Source of the DNA: Bryopsis sp. KO-2023
Lineage: Eukaryota > Chlorophyta > Ulvophyceae > Bryopsidales > Bryopsidaceae
Assembly: GCA_030272585.1 (NCBI GenBank)
Contig: BSYQ01000008.1
Span: forward strand, 5,456,001-5,520,000
Reading direction: 5' to 3'
DNA length: 64,000 bases
In this document: positions 46,901 to 58,514 of the stretch, piece by piece
Layout of the letters: every line of letters begins with the position of its first letter
Position numbering within the stretch: the stretch's first letter is position 1
Made by a program: the position numbers and the translations under genes
The notes under the pieces: generated by a model
Seen by the model: only the letters and a program-made list of their open reading frames with translations
The model's database searches: none
Told to the model about the DNA's origin: nothing

Positions 46901-47046
46901 GCTTTCGTTCTTAGGCAAGAGAAGCTTTAAGGCATCCTTATTTTAATGAGATGAGAGCACTCTCTTCGCTTTCGCTCAATGGTCAAACCCAAGCACTTGA
47001 TATAGGAGCAAGAAGGTTCAGAAAGGCTAGGCGGGACATGAAATAA
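43986..47046 (+). CDS. Cyclin-dependent kinase-like Ser/Thr kinase with a divergent cyclin-binding helix
   Basis: Nine exons: 43986-44096, 44226-44305, 44543-44594, 44819-44896, 45165-45341, 45652-45762, 46076-46185, 46422-46539 and 46915-47046; 322 residues with consistent phases. The Gly loop is GEGSYG (11-16) and the ATP Lys is 32 (VAVK). The helix equivalent to PSTAIRE reads GVPAVALRE (41-49). The catalytic loop HRDIKPQN has Asp129. DFG starts at Asp149. The activation loop has TYTHE, with Thr164 aligned to the CDK activating phosphosite, followed by [10 protein letters not shown] where most CDKs have RAPE. The insert region follows [18 protein letters not shown]. Length and order are those of a minimal CDK. 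It probably pairs with a cyclin; which one and which process are not evident. Confidence 0.93.
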
Positions 47047-50000
47047 AATAGTCCATATCTCTAAGAAACATTTGGGAATAGTGATCCACTTGGTGGTATC
47101 TACGTTCAACAGGGATGTGGGAAAGGTATAGATAGCACCAAATGTCAAAAGGCTTCGAAACAAAATTTTCAGGATGGTAATGCTCGAGCTCTTTCTCCTT
47201 ATGATAGCTATTTGAAGCAAGCTAGTGGAGCATGTTGCTTGGAATGCTTCGGAAAAAAAATTCATATTTGCGAAGATATACTCTACGTGTGTGTGAATTA
47301 GTCTTGTATCCATGCATTGTGGTGCATGATTGTAGAATCACAGCTCAATGCTGGCATCTTTACTTTCAAGTTGTCATGTAACGAATCGTAATCTTGGTTT
47401 CACAAGATTATTCTCCGCCACTTAACAGTGGAAAAATAAAAAAGACCATAGGAAAGCAAGGAGCGAAAATATTTGTGCACCAAGTATAGTGCTATTGCAC
47501 ATGAAAAAAAGGGATGGGGTTTGCCACTACTGGAAAGCATTAGTGTAGGGATGATATTCATGTGCGGATATGGTATATTTTAGGTGTGGCCTTGGATTCT
47601 ACGCTTATTTCAATTTCCTATGTGTGCTTCTATTATGAAACCCGACTTATATGGGATTTGATCTTGCGATATCTTTGATTCCTTTTGTATAAAACGGTTT
47701 CAAATTATAAATCTAAACCCCTCGTATCTTCCGATCCAACTCTTTCTCCTTAGGACGAGCTTTCGTGATGTATTCTTTTTTTGTTAATGCCATGGTTTTC
47801 TTTACAGCATTGTTGAAAACTAAAATAATATTGTAAAATAATATTGTTGTTGGAATCTGAGAAAATATACGTGGAAAATGCTTGAGCTTGAGATAATGGT
47901 TTGATCTATGAAGGTAACTCTAATATCAACATTAGCTCACTATGTGGCAAGATAGCCACATACCTAACGAGCAAATAATTGACATGGTAATTATATCAGG
48001 ATGCCTTTGAATGGGATTATGGAATGTTGTTAATATCCCCAACTTCGGATATCCTTGGAGTGTAGAAGTGTGTCAAAAGTTAAGAGAGAATAATTGCAAT
48101 ATGATTGTACGGTTTCGAGGTTGTGAGAGGGGTTTCGTGCAAGCTGTCCTTTTTTGGATTTGTATTTTTTGTTTGGAAGTTGCGTTTACAATATTAATAA
48201 AACCATTTGGGAAGCAAGAAGGTATCCAAGTGAGTAGGCAAGTGCTATGTGCGCAACAACCTCATTAATTTGAGATAGATAATTTATCTATGAGCATATA
48301 AATCATATGATATGATGCCTTGAGATGAGCTTAAGAGTAAAAATATTGTATTTACAGTCCGAAGACATGCGGACCCGCGCATGAACAACAAAACGCCTTT
48401 CTCAATACGTGGCCAACGCGAGAAGGTAAGCTTCCAACTCTGTGGAAGCACACCTTAAAGTTTTAAGGCTCTAAGTGGGAGTCTCTCACCTTTTAGCGTG
48501 GAATTGGATAAATGAGAAATGATGCGCTTCATTATATGACTCGAGAAAGAATATAAGCTTGATATTAATTCTTTTTCCACGTCATCTCACCTCATCCAGT
48601 TTTATCAACCTGTTTGCTGCCTCTGCAAGTTTTCGCCCTTGCCGTTTTCATTATTCGCCGTCACGTCCATGTTTTACCGTTCGAGAGGGGATTGGATAGA
48701 GGCCCGGGCTTCTGCGCATGTAATTTGGATGCGGAACGTCGGCGTGTGTTCGTTCAATTCAACGATAGTGTTTTGTGAATGAGGTTTGATTAATTGGATT
48801 AGTCGTGCCAGAAACTGGAATACAGTAGTGAAAATATGATATCTGTCATTAAATATTCTGACTATTCTGGGATTATTAACAAGCCGCGACTCGTGGCTTA
48901 CGAGAAACAAGCACTCGAAAAAGATTATCATGAAGTTCAAATGAAGACAGAAGAAATAAAGGAAACCGAGGTAGCTTTCGTCGTTTCCAGGGGCATCCTC
49001 TGCATCGTTGTCGGCCCGGTGTCTTGGAGATAGAGCCTTTAGAGAACTCAAGTACTCAACAAGTGTGTAAAGAATGGGAGTTGTTTGGGGTAAAAATGCC
49101 AGAGATTGTCCCTAGCTAATATTCTGGCCCAGGATTCCTGGGTCCCCTTGTGGTACTCGTCCTAGCTTTAAGTAACACTTGGGTTGGGTATGTGGAACAT
49201 AATATTGCTTTGCAAGAGTAGTTACTTTTTGCAACATATTCGTCGTCACCTTTTCGTCCACTTGAATCAACACTCTCTTCGCTACCTGTCCCCAAAGTTG
49301 TGCTCATTATTTAAGTTGTTCGTTGACTGTAGGCGGCAGAGTCTCTGTGAGGAGAATCCCTTTGTATTCTTTTCGTAAATGTAAGCCTTATTTTCCCTTC
49401 CGACATGGGAAAGTTCTGGGAGGAGGAGGAGGAACTATAAAAAGAGCTTTCAGGTTCAGTTTTCCCGTATTGTGGCTTGTGTTTATTATGTGAAATCGTA
49501 TCAATTTCAACTTGATGCGCAAGGATTTTCGACGAAGTAATAAGCCAAGGTTTCGTTTCGTTTCACTTACCGTCGATCCTTCCTTCAACTGCATTCGCAG
49601 GGCAAGCATCCTTTGCGTGCCCTTGGATCCCACGATCTCCAAAGGGCCAAAATGCGGCAATCACCTAAAGACATGAAAATTTTTTCGAGAGAGTTGGTAA
49701 CCTTGCACATCTGCGATCCAACCTCGCACAACACACAAAACGCCCATCACAGAACCAAACATGTTTTCTTACTTTATTCAAATATGACAATTTAACCTCG
49801 TTAGTCCGTTTCTTCGCACCCAATCATTCCTCCCTTCCTTTATTGCCCAGCGGTGAAATTGGCAATTTAAAAAAATCAAAGAAACAAACAAACAAACAAC
49901 TCAGGTTGTATGGTAAATGGCGGGCTTTTTTTTCAACGGGGGAGGGTGTCGACAGGGGTCGGCATCGGATTGTGAGCTCCTCCGCTTGTAATATTACCTG

Positions 50001-52377
50001 CAGAACACAACACGACACCCATCTTATCCCTGATGTATACACCAGCCGCAATCCATGTCACCCTTGGTTTTAAGATGAATCACTGCGGGTTTATCCGATC
50101 ATACGATGTCCTATCATCACGTCTCACAACAATATGCCTGAGTATCGTAGTGATCACCATGGAACATGTTTTAAGAAGCCGGCTACCTTCAAAGATCTTA
50201 CAAAGGGTAGTTATTCAGTTTTACGGCCATGGGTCATGCCTAGGTTGCAAAATAGTTTTAATATATTATGTATATGAGGAGCCCTTAATATCTTATCAAC
50301 AAACAACGTCCATCACTTTTACGTTTTGCGACATCATGCAATGCGGTCGGTCAAAGGTGTAGTCAAGAAATGATAGTTGTGCAACATTGAGATCAAGGAA
50401 CCTTCGGAGTCAACCATGCAAAGGGGGATGTGCACGACGACAAAAGTTACGCCCACAGCATGGCGAGGAGTTGTTCCGAGCGGAGTGTAGATGGTCCCTT
50501 TTGCGAGTTCTATTTGAGCAAACGTGAACGAATATCAAGATACGACATGCTATGGTGTGAGATGTATGATACATCATATATCCAAGGCCAGGGAGAATGC
50601 CAAACAATCGGCATGAATATCGCGGAACTCTGCAACTTGAATGCACACATCATGCATAGGATTGATGCGACCTTGCGACGGTTACAACCAGTGTAACAAG
50701 TCAGTGCGAGCTCCTTTGTCATCCTGGGAAGAAAATAATTGAAACGAAGTTATAAATCAAGATAAGCGAGCTTGAGTCGAGCTACTCGACCAAAAGGTCA
50801 AATAATGCGTCCTTCTTGATTCTTGGCTTCTATGCAATGGTGGCAATGTTGTTTATTGGAGTGAAGATACTCAAAGCCTCCTTTTGATCTTTTGTTGACG
50901 TCTGGACAAGTTTTGAGTCAGCGGATATGCCTTGTTTCTTTTTTATTAGATCAATATTTTTGCACGTTGATTCGTCTTAGATAAACCAGCGAATCGATTA
51001 TTCTTCCACTCCCTTACCCTTAGTGAATTGACCTCGGTTCTAATCCTAACATCTAGATGAGATCCTTGTAGTTTGATTGGGACTTTTTTAGGCTTGTAGA
51101 TGGTGATCATAGGTCTCCTCTAGTCGATGAGAGGAAAGTGATTTACCAACCATGCCTTGAAAATTGAAAGACGAGAGTCGTGTAGCCTCGTGTACATTCA
51201 TTTAAAAACTCCGGCCAATTAACTTCCAAATAAAGTTCTCAAGTACTTATTTACCCTATTATCCCGCTTTGCTTGGCCATCCGTCCCCCACAATTTTTTG
51301 TGTTTCATTTCAAGGACCATCTAAAATAGTCTATTGAGCACCCACTCGGTCTCACTCTCACAAGAGCTTATTCTTTCAAAAACTTCTTTGATTCATCATC
51401 CAGTTTCATATATAATTGCTTGTTCCTTTGAACACATTTCTCTGTAGTTCAATGAAGCCTGCAATAACTCCACTGTCAATTATGCATTTCGATGCGGACC
51501 CGATTTGATCAACGAGTAACCCGATCCGATTATCTAACCGTTCTACGGAAACATCATCCACTGCTTCCTTAAAACTTCTCGAGACCTTTTAAAAATTCTT
51601 CTGGGTTTGTACACTTAGCGTCAACCTTTGGTAGTTGGCAGTTCCAAATTGGCACGTACGTGACGTACGGTGATGGTCTCAAAGCCCTATCCAATAGAGC
51701 GTCACAACGACTTGGAAGTTATTGGCTCTTGGCGCAAGGGGCCGGTCTGTTATGGCTCCGCTGTGTCGAAGTAATCTCGCCTGGACTTGGTCTGCTTTCC
51801 GCGCGACTAGAAACGAACTCGTCATGGTAGAATTCATCTGGTTTTGCGTCGTTAACTAGGCTGGGTCGCAAGGGCTACTAGCTGGCTGACATAAAAAATA
51901 AATCCAACCCTACAATCAGTCAAAGCCCCTTGGTGAGTCGTAATAACGACACCAGCGAAAAAAAATGTGTTTCGATCCCTCGTAAAAACGCAGACCGGAA
52001 CCCCTTTGATAATTCTTGGGTTAGATGTACTTGTCCCACGTTCCTGACAAGGGTCGGGTTGCAGGCAATGATTAGAACGTGTTAGATTTTGATAGGTTCT
52101 AAAAAAGTTAAGCAGGTTTGGACATGGGGTTGCTGCCGACGACTCGCCGGCCTATCTCTGTTCCTAACCACCATGATTGCTAAATCAACAAGATCCAATC
52201 TGATCCGTGTAATTTTAAATCATTTATAACATTAGCTTAGCCGACACCACCGCAAGTGATGACGTACAAGAGTACAAGAGTTGTTGACAATCATCACACG
52301 ATTATCCTTTCCCACATTTGTTTCTTTAGGCAATCAGCCAAAAACATGGCACCATTACATACATATATATATATATA
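47047..52377. other. Gene-poor AT-rich region
   Basis: 5.3 kb without a supported gene. Composition is more even than the 36-41 kb spacer. One 94-bp minus-strand block (49571-49664) has good acceptor and donor signals and could be an orphan exon, but no partner exons were found. The rest looks like decayed repeats. Confidence 0.5.
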
Positions 52378-52379
52378 TA

Positions 52380-52789
52380 CAGTAGAAGCCGGTTACTGAA
52401 TCACATTCGGGCGGCGGGTTTTTCGCTTTAGTACGCGGCCGATTTACAAAACAAAATCCGACATTTCCTCATTCCCAGACACGTCAAAGTGAATCAAACT
52501 TTAAAAAACTCTTGAACAGAGGTCTGGCGCGTCAACTGCGCTCGAAGGAACGCCACGACGTTGTCTTTGCATTCCGTTCATTTCGTTCGATTGTTTCGTG
52601 TTCCCTTTGCACCGCGCGTCCTCTCGTTTGACGATTCTCGTAGGAAATTCGTGAGCACCTTGATTTAGTACCCGAAATCCAGATTGATAAAACGGCCACC
52701 CCCACCCCCTGAAAATTCCGTTCCTGGCGATTCTGCTGTAGTACACGGCGTGCTGCAGTAGCCGACGCAATAGTAGCCGGCTTCTACTG
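52380..52789. mobile_element. Pogo-like miniature inverted-repeat element (410 bp)
   Basis: The left end CAGTAGAAGCCGGTTACT and the right end, read on the other strand, CAGTAGAAGCCGGCTACT differ at one of 18 positions. Both sides are flanked by TA (52378-52379 and 52790-52791). A CAGTAGAA-type end with a TA duplication fits the pogo/Tigger branch of Tc1/mariner. No transposase is inside, so it is non-autonomous. The left TA lies within an AT microsatellite. Confidence 0.8.
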
Positions 52790-52791
52790 TA

Positions 52792-54812
52792 TATCACGAT
52801 TCAAGAGATGTCGTAAGCTCGCAAGGACACATCTTGTTAACAGCGGACAATTGCGAGCGAAAATCTGGGGGAGATAGGGTAATCATCTGAGTTTCATTAG
52901 GTCGTGGTGATATGATCGTGGCAGATTAGGCTAGATAGGTCCACATTAACCCGGACAAGTTGCGGACGAGCACCTGGTTCTGGTACCAGACCTTGAAAAG
53001 CCCGGTAAAGATGCTGCTACGGTCGGACCCGCAACTGAGGTGTCAACAGTAGAAATTCCCTTTTGTCTAATGCACAAGATGGAAAGGCAAACCCAAAGTG
53101 CGATATAGTGTCCAACTTTCTAGCTTTATTCCCGATTGGTCAAGGATAACCCCTAAGAACACAAAAGAGAGAATATCAAACTCACACCTCTCTAAGTTCA
53201 CTGACAATGAATCACTACCCGTATGTCGTTCCCAGACTCTTTGTAGACTACTTCTAATAAGAACTGTAAAGTTCCCCATAATCAGCACCCAAACCAAAAT
53301 AAGTCCAACTAAATAATCAGGGAACAATACCTGAGTGGTTTCTAAAAGTCCCCCTTGCAAGTACCCAGGAACCCTACGACTAGTAGGCTACTAGTACCTT
53401 AACCAGTCCAGTAAAGATCAAAAATCCTTCGCTAGCTTGCCAAAAAGGAAATTTTACCAGAAAGCAACAATAAACAATTAGAAACACTAAAAATCTAAAA
53501 ACCGACGGCCTAGATAGTGAAGTCGGAGTAGTACTCTCCCGGACGTGTTCAACAATTCTTTCTCACAGAAGAAAGCCACCATTTCGCCAATAGTGTCAAA
53601 ATCGGTATGGTGTGTTTTTTAATCATTTTCGTTCATCATTAACGCGGTACCGCCACCTATCCCTTCATCATACTCAGAGTGGGCAACAGGGTGGAATTCT
53701 CCTTCTTCTTGAACTCCTTCAAAGATGTCTGGTGATAGGAAACTTCTTGAGATAGCAAAGAAACAAGGATAGACTTCGTCTGTAGACTTGAGTGCACGTA
53801 AACCAATATTTTACAAGGGAAACAAAGGTACAACAATAACGTCGGCCGGGCCGAACAAGTATTCGGCCCGAACTGAGAGCCTGGCCGATTATTCCCATAT
53901 TCGGTCCACCTGACCGAACTGAATCATCCCCCTAATCTATCGTAGTTCAGTCTGGGTGTAACAGTGCTTGGTGAAACAACTGCAGCTCTGCAGTCCTTGC
54001 AACTCTCTTTTGCGTAGTGTAGGGGAACGATAGAACACCGAATATCAAAGTTACAAAGGTTCAAGGCTACAACTCAATATATATAACCAGCTGCGCTGCG
54101 TGCTGTGCAGGCCAGGCTGGCAGCTCACAAGAACTGCGCACTGCACTGACCCGCAGCGCAGCACAGCAGACGCTGCCAACTTGGCAGCAAGCAGCCTGCG
54201 TGACTGTCGATTCGTTACACTTGAACAACGTCGCTACACTGGGCCACGAATGTGGGTAAGTCCGTCAGTGGCGATTGCCAGGCTGGCCGCGACTCAACCA
54301 ACAGAGAAAGGGTGAACAGGGCCCAGTCGCCGCGGGTTTCCCCCCTCTTTGTACGCCGATCCCAAACAAAAGCATCAGACTCGCAGGCGAAGCACGCCTC
54401 CCCGTCCGCCCGTGTCCCCGTTTATAGTCAATCAACGAAACAATTCAAAATGCGAAGTGCATCAGACAAAGAAGCTAAGCAAACGAAAGCCGCCTCTCCG
54501 TTCGCCTGTGCCCCCGTCCACACTCGATCAACGAAACGATTCAAAATGGCTACCAAAGGGAGCTAAGGTCCACGACCACAACAAGGATGGTACTTCAAAC
54601 GTGGAGAGAGGACTGGAGCGGGATGGGACGGCGGTCATGTTAGGCCCTCAGGCAAAAGACGAGATGGAGAAGAAACTTCCCGCCATTGCCGGCCAGTTTG
54701 AACCAACATCCTCAACAACATGGACAAGAAACGCACCAAGGATCGGTCCCAGAACATCGCATGCATCGACTTCACCCTCCGAGTCTCCACATAAAATCCG
54801 TATAACAAGAGT
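52792..54812. other. Decayed repeat-rich region
   Basis: 2 kb with no supported gene. A block near 53845-53940 has GGCCG/CGGCC words in both orientations, reminiscent of DNA-transposon ends. Confidence 0.4.
54388..54548. repeat. Direct repeat of about 55 bp, period about 109 bp
   Basis: The segment from GCCTCCCCGTCCGCCCGTGT to ACAATTCAAAATG recurs with a few changes from GCCTCTCCGTTCGCCTGTGC to ACGATTCAAAATG. Both copies keep TCAACGAAAC. Confidence 0.65.
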
Positions 54813-55580
54813 CTAACGGAGATTAAAATTCCCACCCGTACCTCTACCAAACCTGTGCACTCCTCCTCGAGAAAACTTGTTGATATCGCCAAGGAGACCC
54901 ACGTCCCCGTTTACTCGTGCCGAAAGTCGCTTCCACGACGGGATATGATATGAAAAACCGAACGCGTCCCCTATGCCCCCCATGACGTCGTCATGGTTCA
55001 AACGACGAGCAAGGCAATCAGGAAAAATTGTCTTCATCAATGCGTCCCTCTCCTCACTTGGCATATTCGTGATATTCTCGGAAATAGCCCGACGGCCAAG
55101 AACCCGAACAACATGCCACTACCTGTCCCGACCGAATAAGAATTCCCCCCCAGCCTTGAGAACTGGTATCTACAGCAACAAATAGACCGGTGAACCCCGA
55201 AGAATGGGTGAGGCGCACCATGTGAGTGGCGAGACTCTCCAAAAACGCTTCCCATGAAGATTGGGAGGACTTGTAATAACCAACCGTGTAGTTTCCTCCA
55301 TTGTTGCCGAGTGGTGGGCCGAACCAAATCCTAAAGTTTACCCAGGTTGTCGATCGTCATTTCCCATCCTCCAGTCGTCAACTTGTGCCCCAAAAACTCA
55401 AACTCATTGCACAAAAACCGAAATTTCTTCGATCTCATTCTCCAGCGATGCTTTTCAAAAATCGACAAAATCACGTGCATATAGCAATATGCAAAGGGCA
55501 ATCACGAGATAACACTACCAAATCGTCCATGTACTTCAAAACTTGCGAAACAACCGCACGGACTTCCATTAAAGTGGATT
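54813..55580 (-). pseudogene. Decayed retrotransposon reverse transcriptase and RNase H
   Basis: Three frames must be combined, so it is broken. From right to left: KYMDDLVVLSRD (RT active site, around 55500-55540), a frameshift, then FRFLCNEFEFLGHKLTTGGW (RT end, around 55360-55430), a stop, then GLFVAVDTSSQGWGGIL (first RNase H Asp, around 55150-55190) and further pieces to 54813. The order RT then RNase H is that of Ty3 or DIRS-type elements. The right side ends at the GGTCCGG-rich insert at 55590. Confidence 0.75.
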
Positions 55581-55589
55581 CAAGAGCAG

Positions 55590-55745
55590 ACCTGGGCTGG
55601 ACCGGACCGGCAGCGAAAAACCGGTCCGGTCCGGTCCAACCTGTCTATGGACCGACGGACCTGTCCGGTCCAGCGAAAAAAAGCCGGTCCTGTCAAAACC
55701 GGACAGGTCACCACCGGTCCTATCCTGTCCGGTCCGATCCAGTCA
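55590..55745. mobile_element. Possible non-autonomous hAT-like element, GGTCCGG-rich
   Basis: Begins GACCTGGGCTGGACCGGACC and ends with the partly inverted GGTCCGATCCAGTCAACC. The inside is dense in GGTCCGG and GGACCGG words. This resembles short hAT derivatives, and it interrupts the RT remnant. I found no target duplication, so the edges are approximate. Confidence 0.35.
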
Positions 55746-55759
55746 ACCTCGGAAATCTG

Positions 55760-55782
55760 CTGATAGTGAAGCTTGTGGGTGA
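55760..55782. repeat. 23-bp LTR-terminus-like repeat, left copy
   Basis: TGATAGTGAAGCTTGTGGGT plus GAC, identical to 58158-58180. The match starts sharply at TG and is lost after 23 bp, as expected for the conserved end of two related LTRs. Confidence 0.7.
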
Positions 55783-56374
55783 CGCAATAGTGGTCGGCTG
55801 TGTTGGTTGGATTCGTGATAACTTGCTGGCTAACGCAAGTATACTTGTGGGGTTTGTTGCTTTAGACAACTCTCTAGCTAGCGCGGTTGTGAACGCTACT
55901 AGAGCACTTGGTTGGATAAGTGATTGCGTCAGGCAAACACTTAGACACACACACACAAACACACACACAAGCGGGAACACACCAATCCCACGAATCCCGA
56001 GTTCTTACAAAGTAAAGAAGATGTCAAAACAACGAGTGGGCCTCTTAAGTACCCCTAAGTGTAGTACGCTGACGCATGCCCCAAACTGTGGGTCTAATCT
56101 GTCTTACTCGTGAACCCACATGCGTCAGCCACCCTCGGCTCTATCCCAAACTACCTCGTATAGCGCTAAAAGACTAACATACGCCCCCCCCGCAAAAAGT
56201 TGGCGCCCACGCACACCAAAACACAAAGAAAAACAAAAACACAAAAACACAAACACAAAACTCACCCACTCCCATACCCACACCCAACTGTCTTGGACCT
56301 GTCTCTTGCTCTGACGTCTCTGACAGCTGCTGCACGCACACACTTGGTCGACGATAATTCCTTTTCCCTCCTCC

Positions 56375-58157
56375 TTAACGCTGTTCCTGCGCTTGCGCTT
56401 GCTGAATAGCACGCTGCTCCTGCGCATGCGCTTGCTGCACTGCACGATACCGGACACAGGGATCAAATGCGGCAGCCACCCTCTTGGACTTAAGGAATGG
56501 CAGATCCCGTGTGATGCCGGACACCTTGAGCTGCCGCTTCACACACATGTTGCAGTGTGGCAACTTCTCGTGCTCAGCCGGGAACGAAGGGATTTCTTCG
56601 AACGTCGAGCGTGTCAGCTTCAACATATGGGCAGGTAGAGAGAATGGGGAGACGGTGGCGATGGACTTGTTGTCCACTTCCGCGACTTTTTGGACCGCCG
56701 TGACGATGCGCCCCAGCATCGAGTATGCCAACCAATGAGCATCACACACGAGGTGATACCCACAAGGAAGGACGGAATACTTCTTCTGCGTCAGCCGCTG
56801 AGCACTTGCCTGCATTGGGCTTCTCCCGCACCAAATGCACATGGGCAACTCGTGAAAGTGCCGGTTGCCGCGGTAATTTTGCAAGGCTCGGTCCCTGGGG
56901 TTAGTATATTGGACCTTCGGCCATTTCTCTGACGCAGTGATGGGGTTGCAAGCCTCCTCGATATCCTCCCGTGACAGGTTCACTTCGCTGGGTGCAGCAT
57001 CCACTTTGTCCTGAGCAGCCGCCCTTAATCTCCTGAGCTTAACCTTTTCTCGGAAAGCCTGAAGTGCTGCTTCTGTTGGAGCTAACTCCAACGGTGGATG
57101 GACCGCACGCTGAACCTCTGTCACCTGGCTTGGCCCTTCATCATTCCTTATTTCCCCGTCCTCCAGTTCAGAACTAGGACCTTCGAGCCTAGGAGGTGGA
57201 CTGCCGAAGTCAATTTCTTCGTTAAAATCCAAGTCCAAAAGCTCCTCCTCTCTCATGTCGAATAAGTCCTCCCCCGGTGCTATTGCGGTAGCCTCATCTC
57301 CGGGAGTCTGAACTGTTGGTGCTGGTTGTGAGGGTGCTGGAGTCTTTAATGCGGCAGCCTTTAACTTGAGTAACAAGTTGGCTCTTGCTGCATCTCCAGG
57401 CATACGATCCCTCGGTGGCTCACCACCTTCATCGTCACCGTCCTCTCGCCTTCTCTTTCCGTGTGGATCTTCATCCCTACACGGCGAGCTTGGGCGTTTG
57501 TTTTTCCCTTTCCCCTTGCCCTTGCTTGAGCCTCCCGCATCATCGTCCTTGGACGGTTCCAGATCAAGTGTTGCGTTTGACAACAGAACTTGGACTTGGC
57601 GATCCAGTTCTTCGCGTACCCGTGGTGCTGATACCGGCGGGTTCAAACGCAGCATCTTGTCCGTTGTTTCGCTCTGCACTTGAAGTTTTTCAGAGCCGTC
57701 TCTGAGGGACTCTCCCAGCAAATCGATCTGCAGCTCTTGTTCTGCCAATTCCTTCTTAAGGTTGTTGGCTGCTGCACTCCACGCGGTTGCTACAGCTCGC
57801 TGCAGCGTTTCCTCTACCGCGGTAAATCGATCCACCATTCCCCCGAGAGCTTGTTTACGGAGGTCATTCTCACGATGGTTAGCCATCATGTGAGATTGGA
57901 ACCTTTGCTTTTTCAGCTTCATGGCTTCCAATTTTTCTTCCAAGACCTTGGTCTTGTCCTCCGCTTCTTTCTTTTCCGCCTCCGCCTTTTCCTTGGCTTT
58001 CTCCGCTGCCTCCTTCGCAGCCTCAGCTGCTTTCGTCCGGTCACTCAACTCTGAGAGCTGCCGGGTTAAGGCCTCATTGTTCTGCAGCACTTCCTCTGCG
58101 GTCGACGTAAAGTGCTGCAGCTCCTCTTCTTTTTGAGCTACCTCCGCTCCGAAACCA
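56375..58157 (-). pseudogene. Unknown coiled-coil protein with a C-terminal Cys/His domain, 5' end removed by an LTR
   Basis: One open frame of about 594 codons with no stop, but no ATG near its start: it runs straight into the LTR at 58158, which presumably cut off the N-terminus. An Ala/Lys/Glu coiled coil occupies the first 150 residues (KEAAEKAKEKAEAEKKEAED). A nuclear-localisation-like basic patch (KGKGKGKNKRP, then GKRRREDGD) and a Pro/Glu linker follow. The C-terminal 170 residues have paired Cys and His: ELPMCIWCGRSP, LPCGYHLVCDAHW and LPHCNMCVKRQL, a possible zinc-binding fold. It ends with Gln/Ala-Gln-Glu-Gln-Arg repeats. Its place among retroelement remains and beside the 55760 LTR-like end suggests a retroelement protein. 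Host origin is not excluded. Confidence 0.5.
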
Positions 58158-58490
58158 ATTGATAGTGAAGCTTGTGGGTGACTCGTACACTTTCCTCGTT
58201 GGGTTATTGGGGTGAGACACCAACGTTTCGCTCGGTTGGAGTCTCGTCAAGACCACCTCAACACGTCACTTGATAGGGGTTTTCTCGGAACAACCACACT
58301 ATCTCGAATGTGACATCGTTTGCCCGGGTTCTAAAGTACTACTGAAGCTACACTTACTGCGCCAGCCGAATAACTTAGGCACCTTAACGCATTAAAGTTA
58401 AAGAGTTGGTTTGGAAGTCGACAGAGTTTTTCTAAGGTATCCTTTTTCGCGCCCCCTTGCTATAAGGAGTTCCACCTTAGCCATCAAACA
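58158..58490 (-). repeat. 3' LTR of the chromovirus (about 333 bp)
   Basis: Starts TGATAGTGAAG and ends CATCAAACA on the plus strand. On the minus strand it follows a polypurine tract right after the pol stop codon. Boundaries are inferred from TG/CA ends, because the 5' LTR is outside the window. Confidence 0.7.
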
Positions 58491-58514
58491 CTCTGTTTCC
58501 CTATTCTCTTCCTT
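58491..58514 (-). promoter_or_regulatory. Polypurine tract of the chromovirus
   Basis: Minus strand GGAAGAGAATAGGGAAACAG precedes the LTR TG. It overlaps the pol stop codon TAG. Confidence 0.6.

Noticed and set aside
47047..52377. Short ORFs of 60-125 codons
   Set aside because: None has an ATG plus splice-consistent neighbours or any motif; most start at non-ATG codons.
55940..56290. AC-rich tracts that could be taken for a CRISPR-like or telomeric array
   Set aside because: They are simple AC/AAC microsatellite sequence without fixed unit length or spacers.
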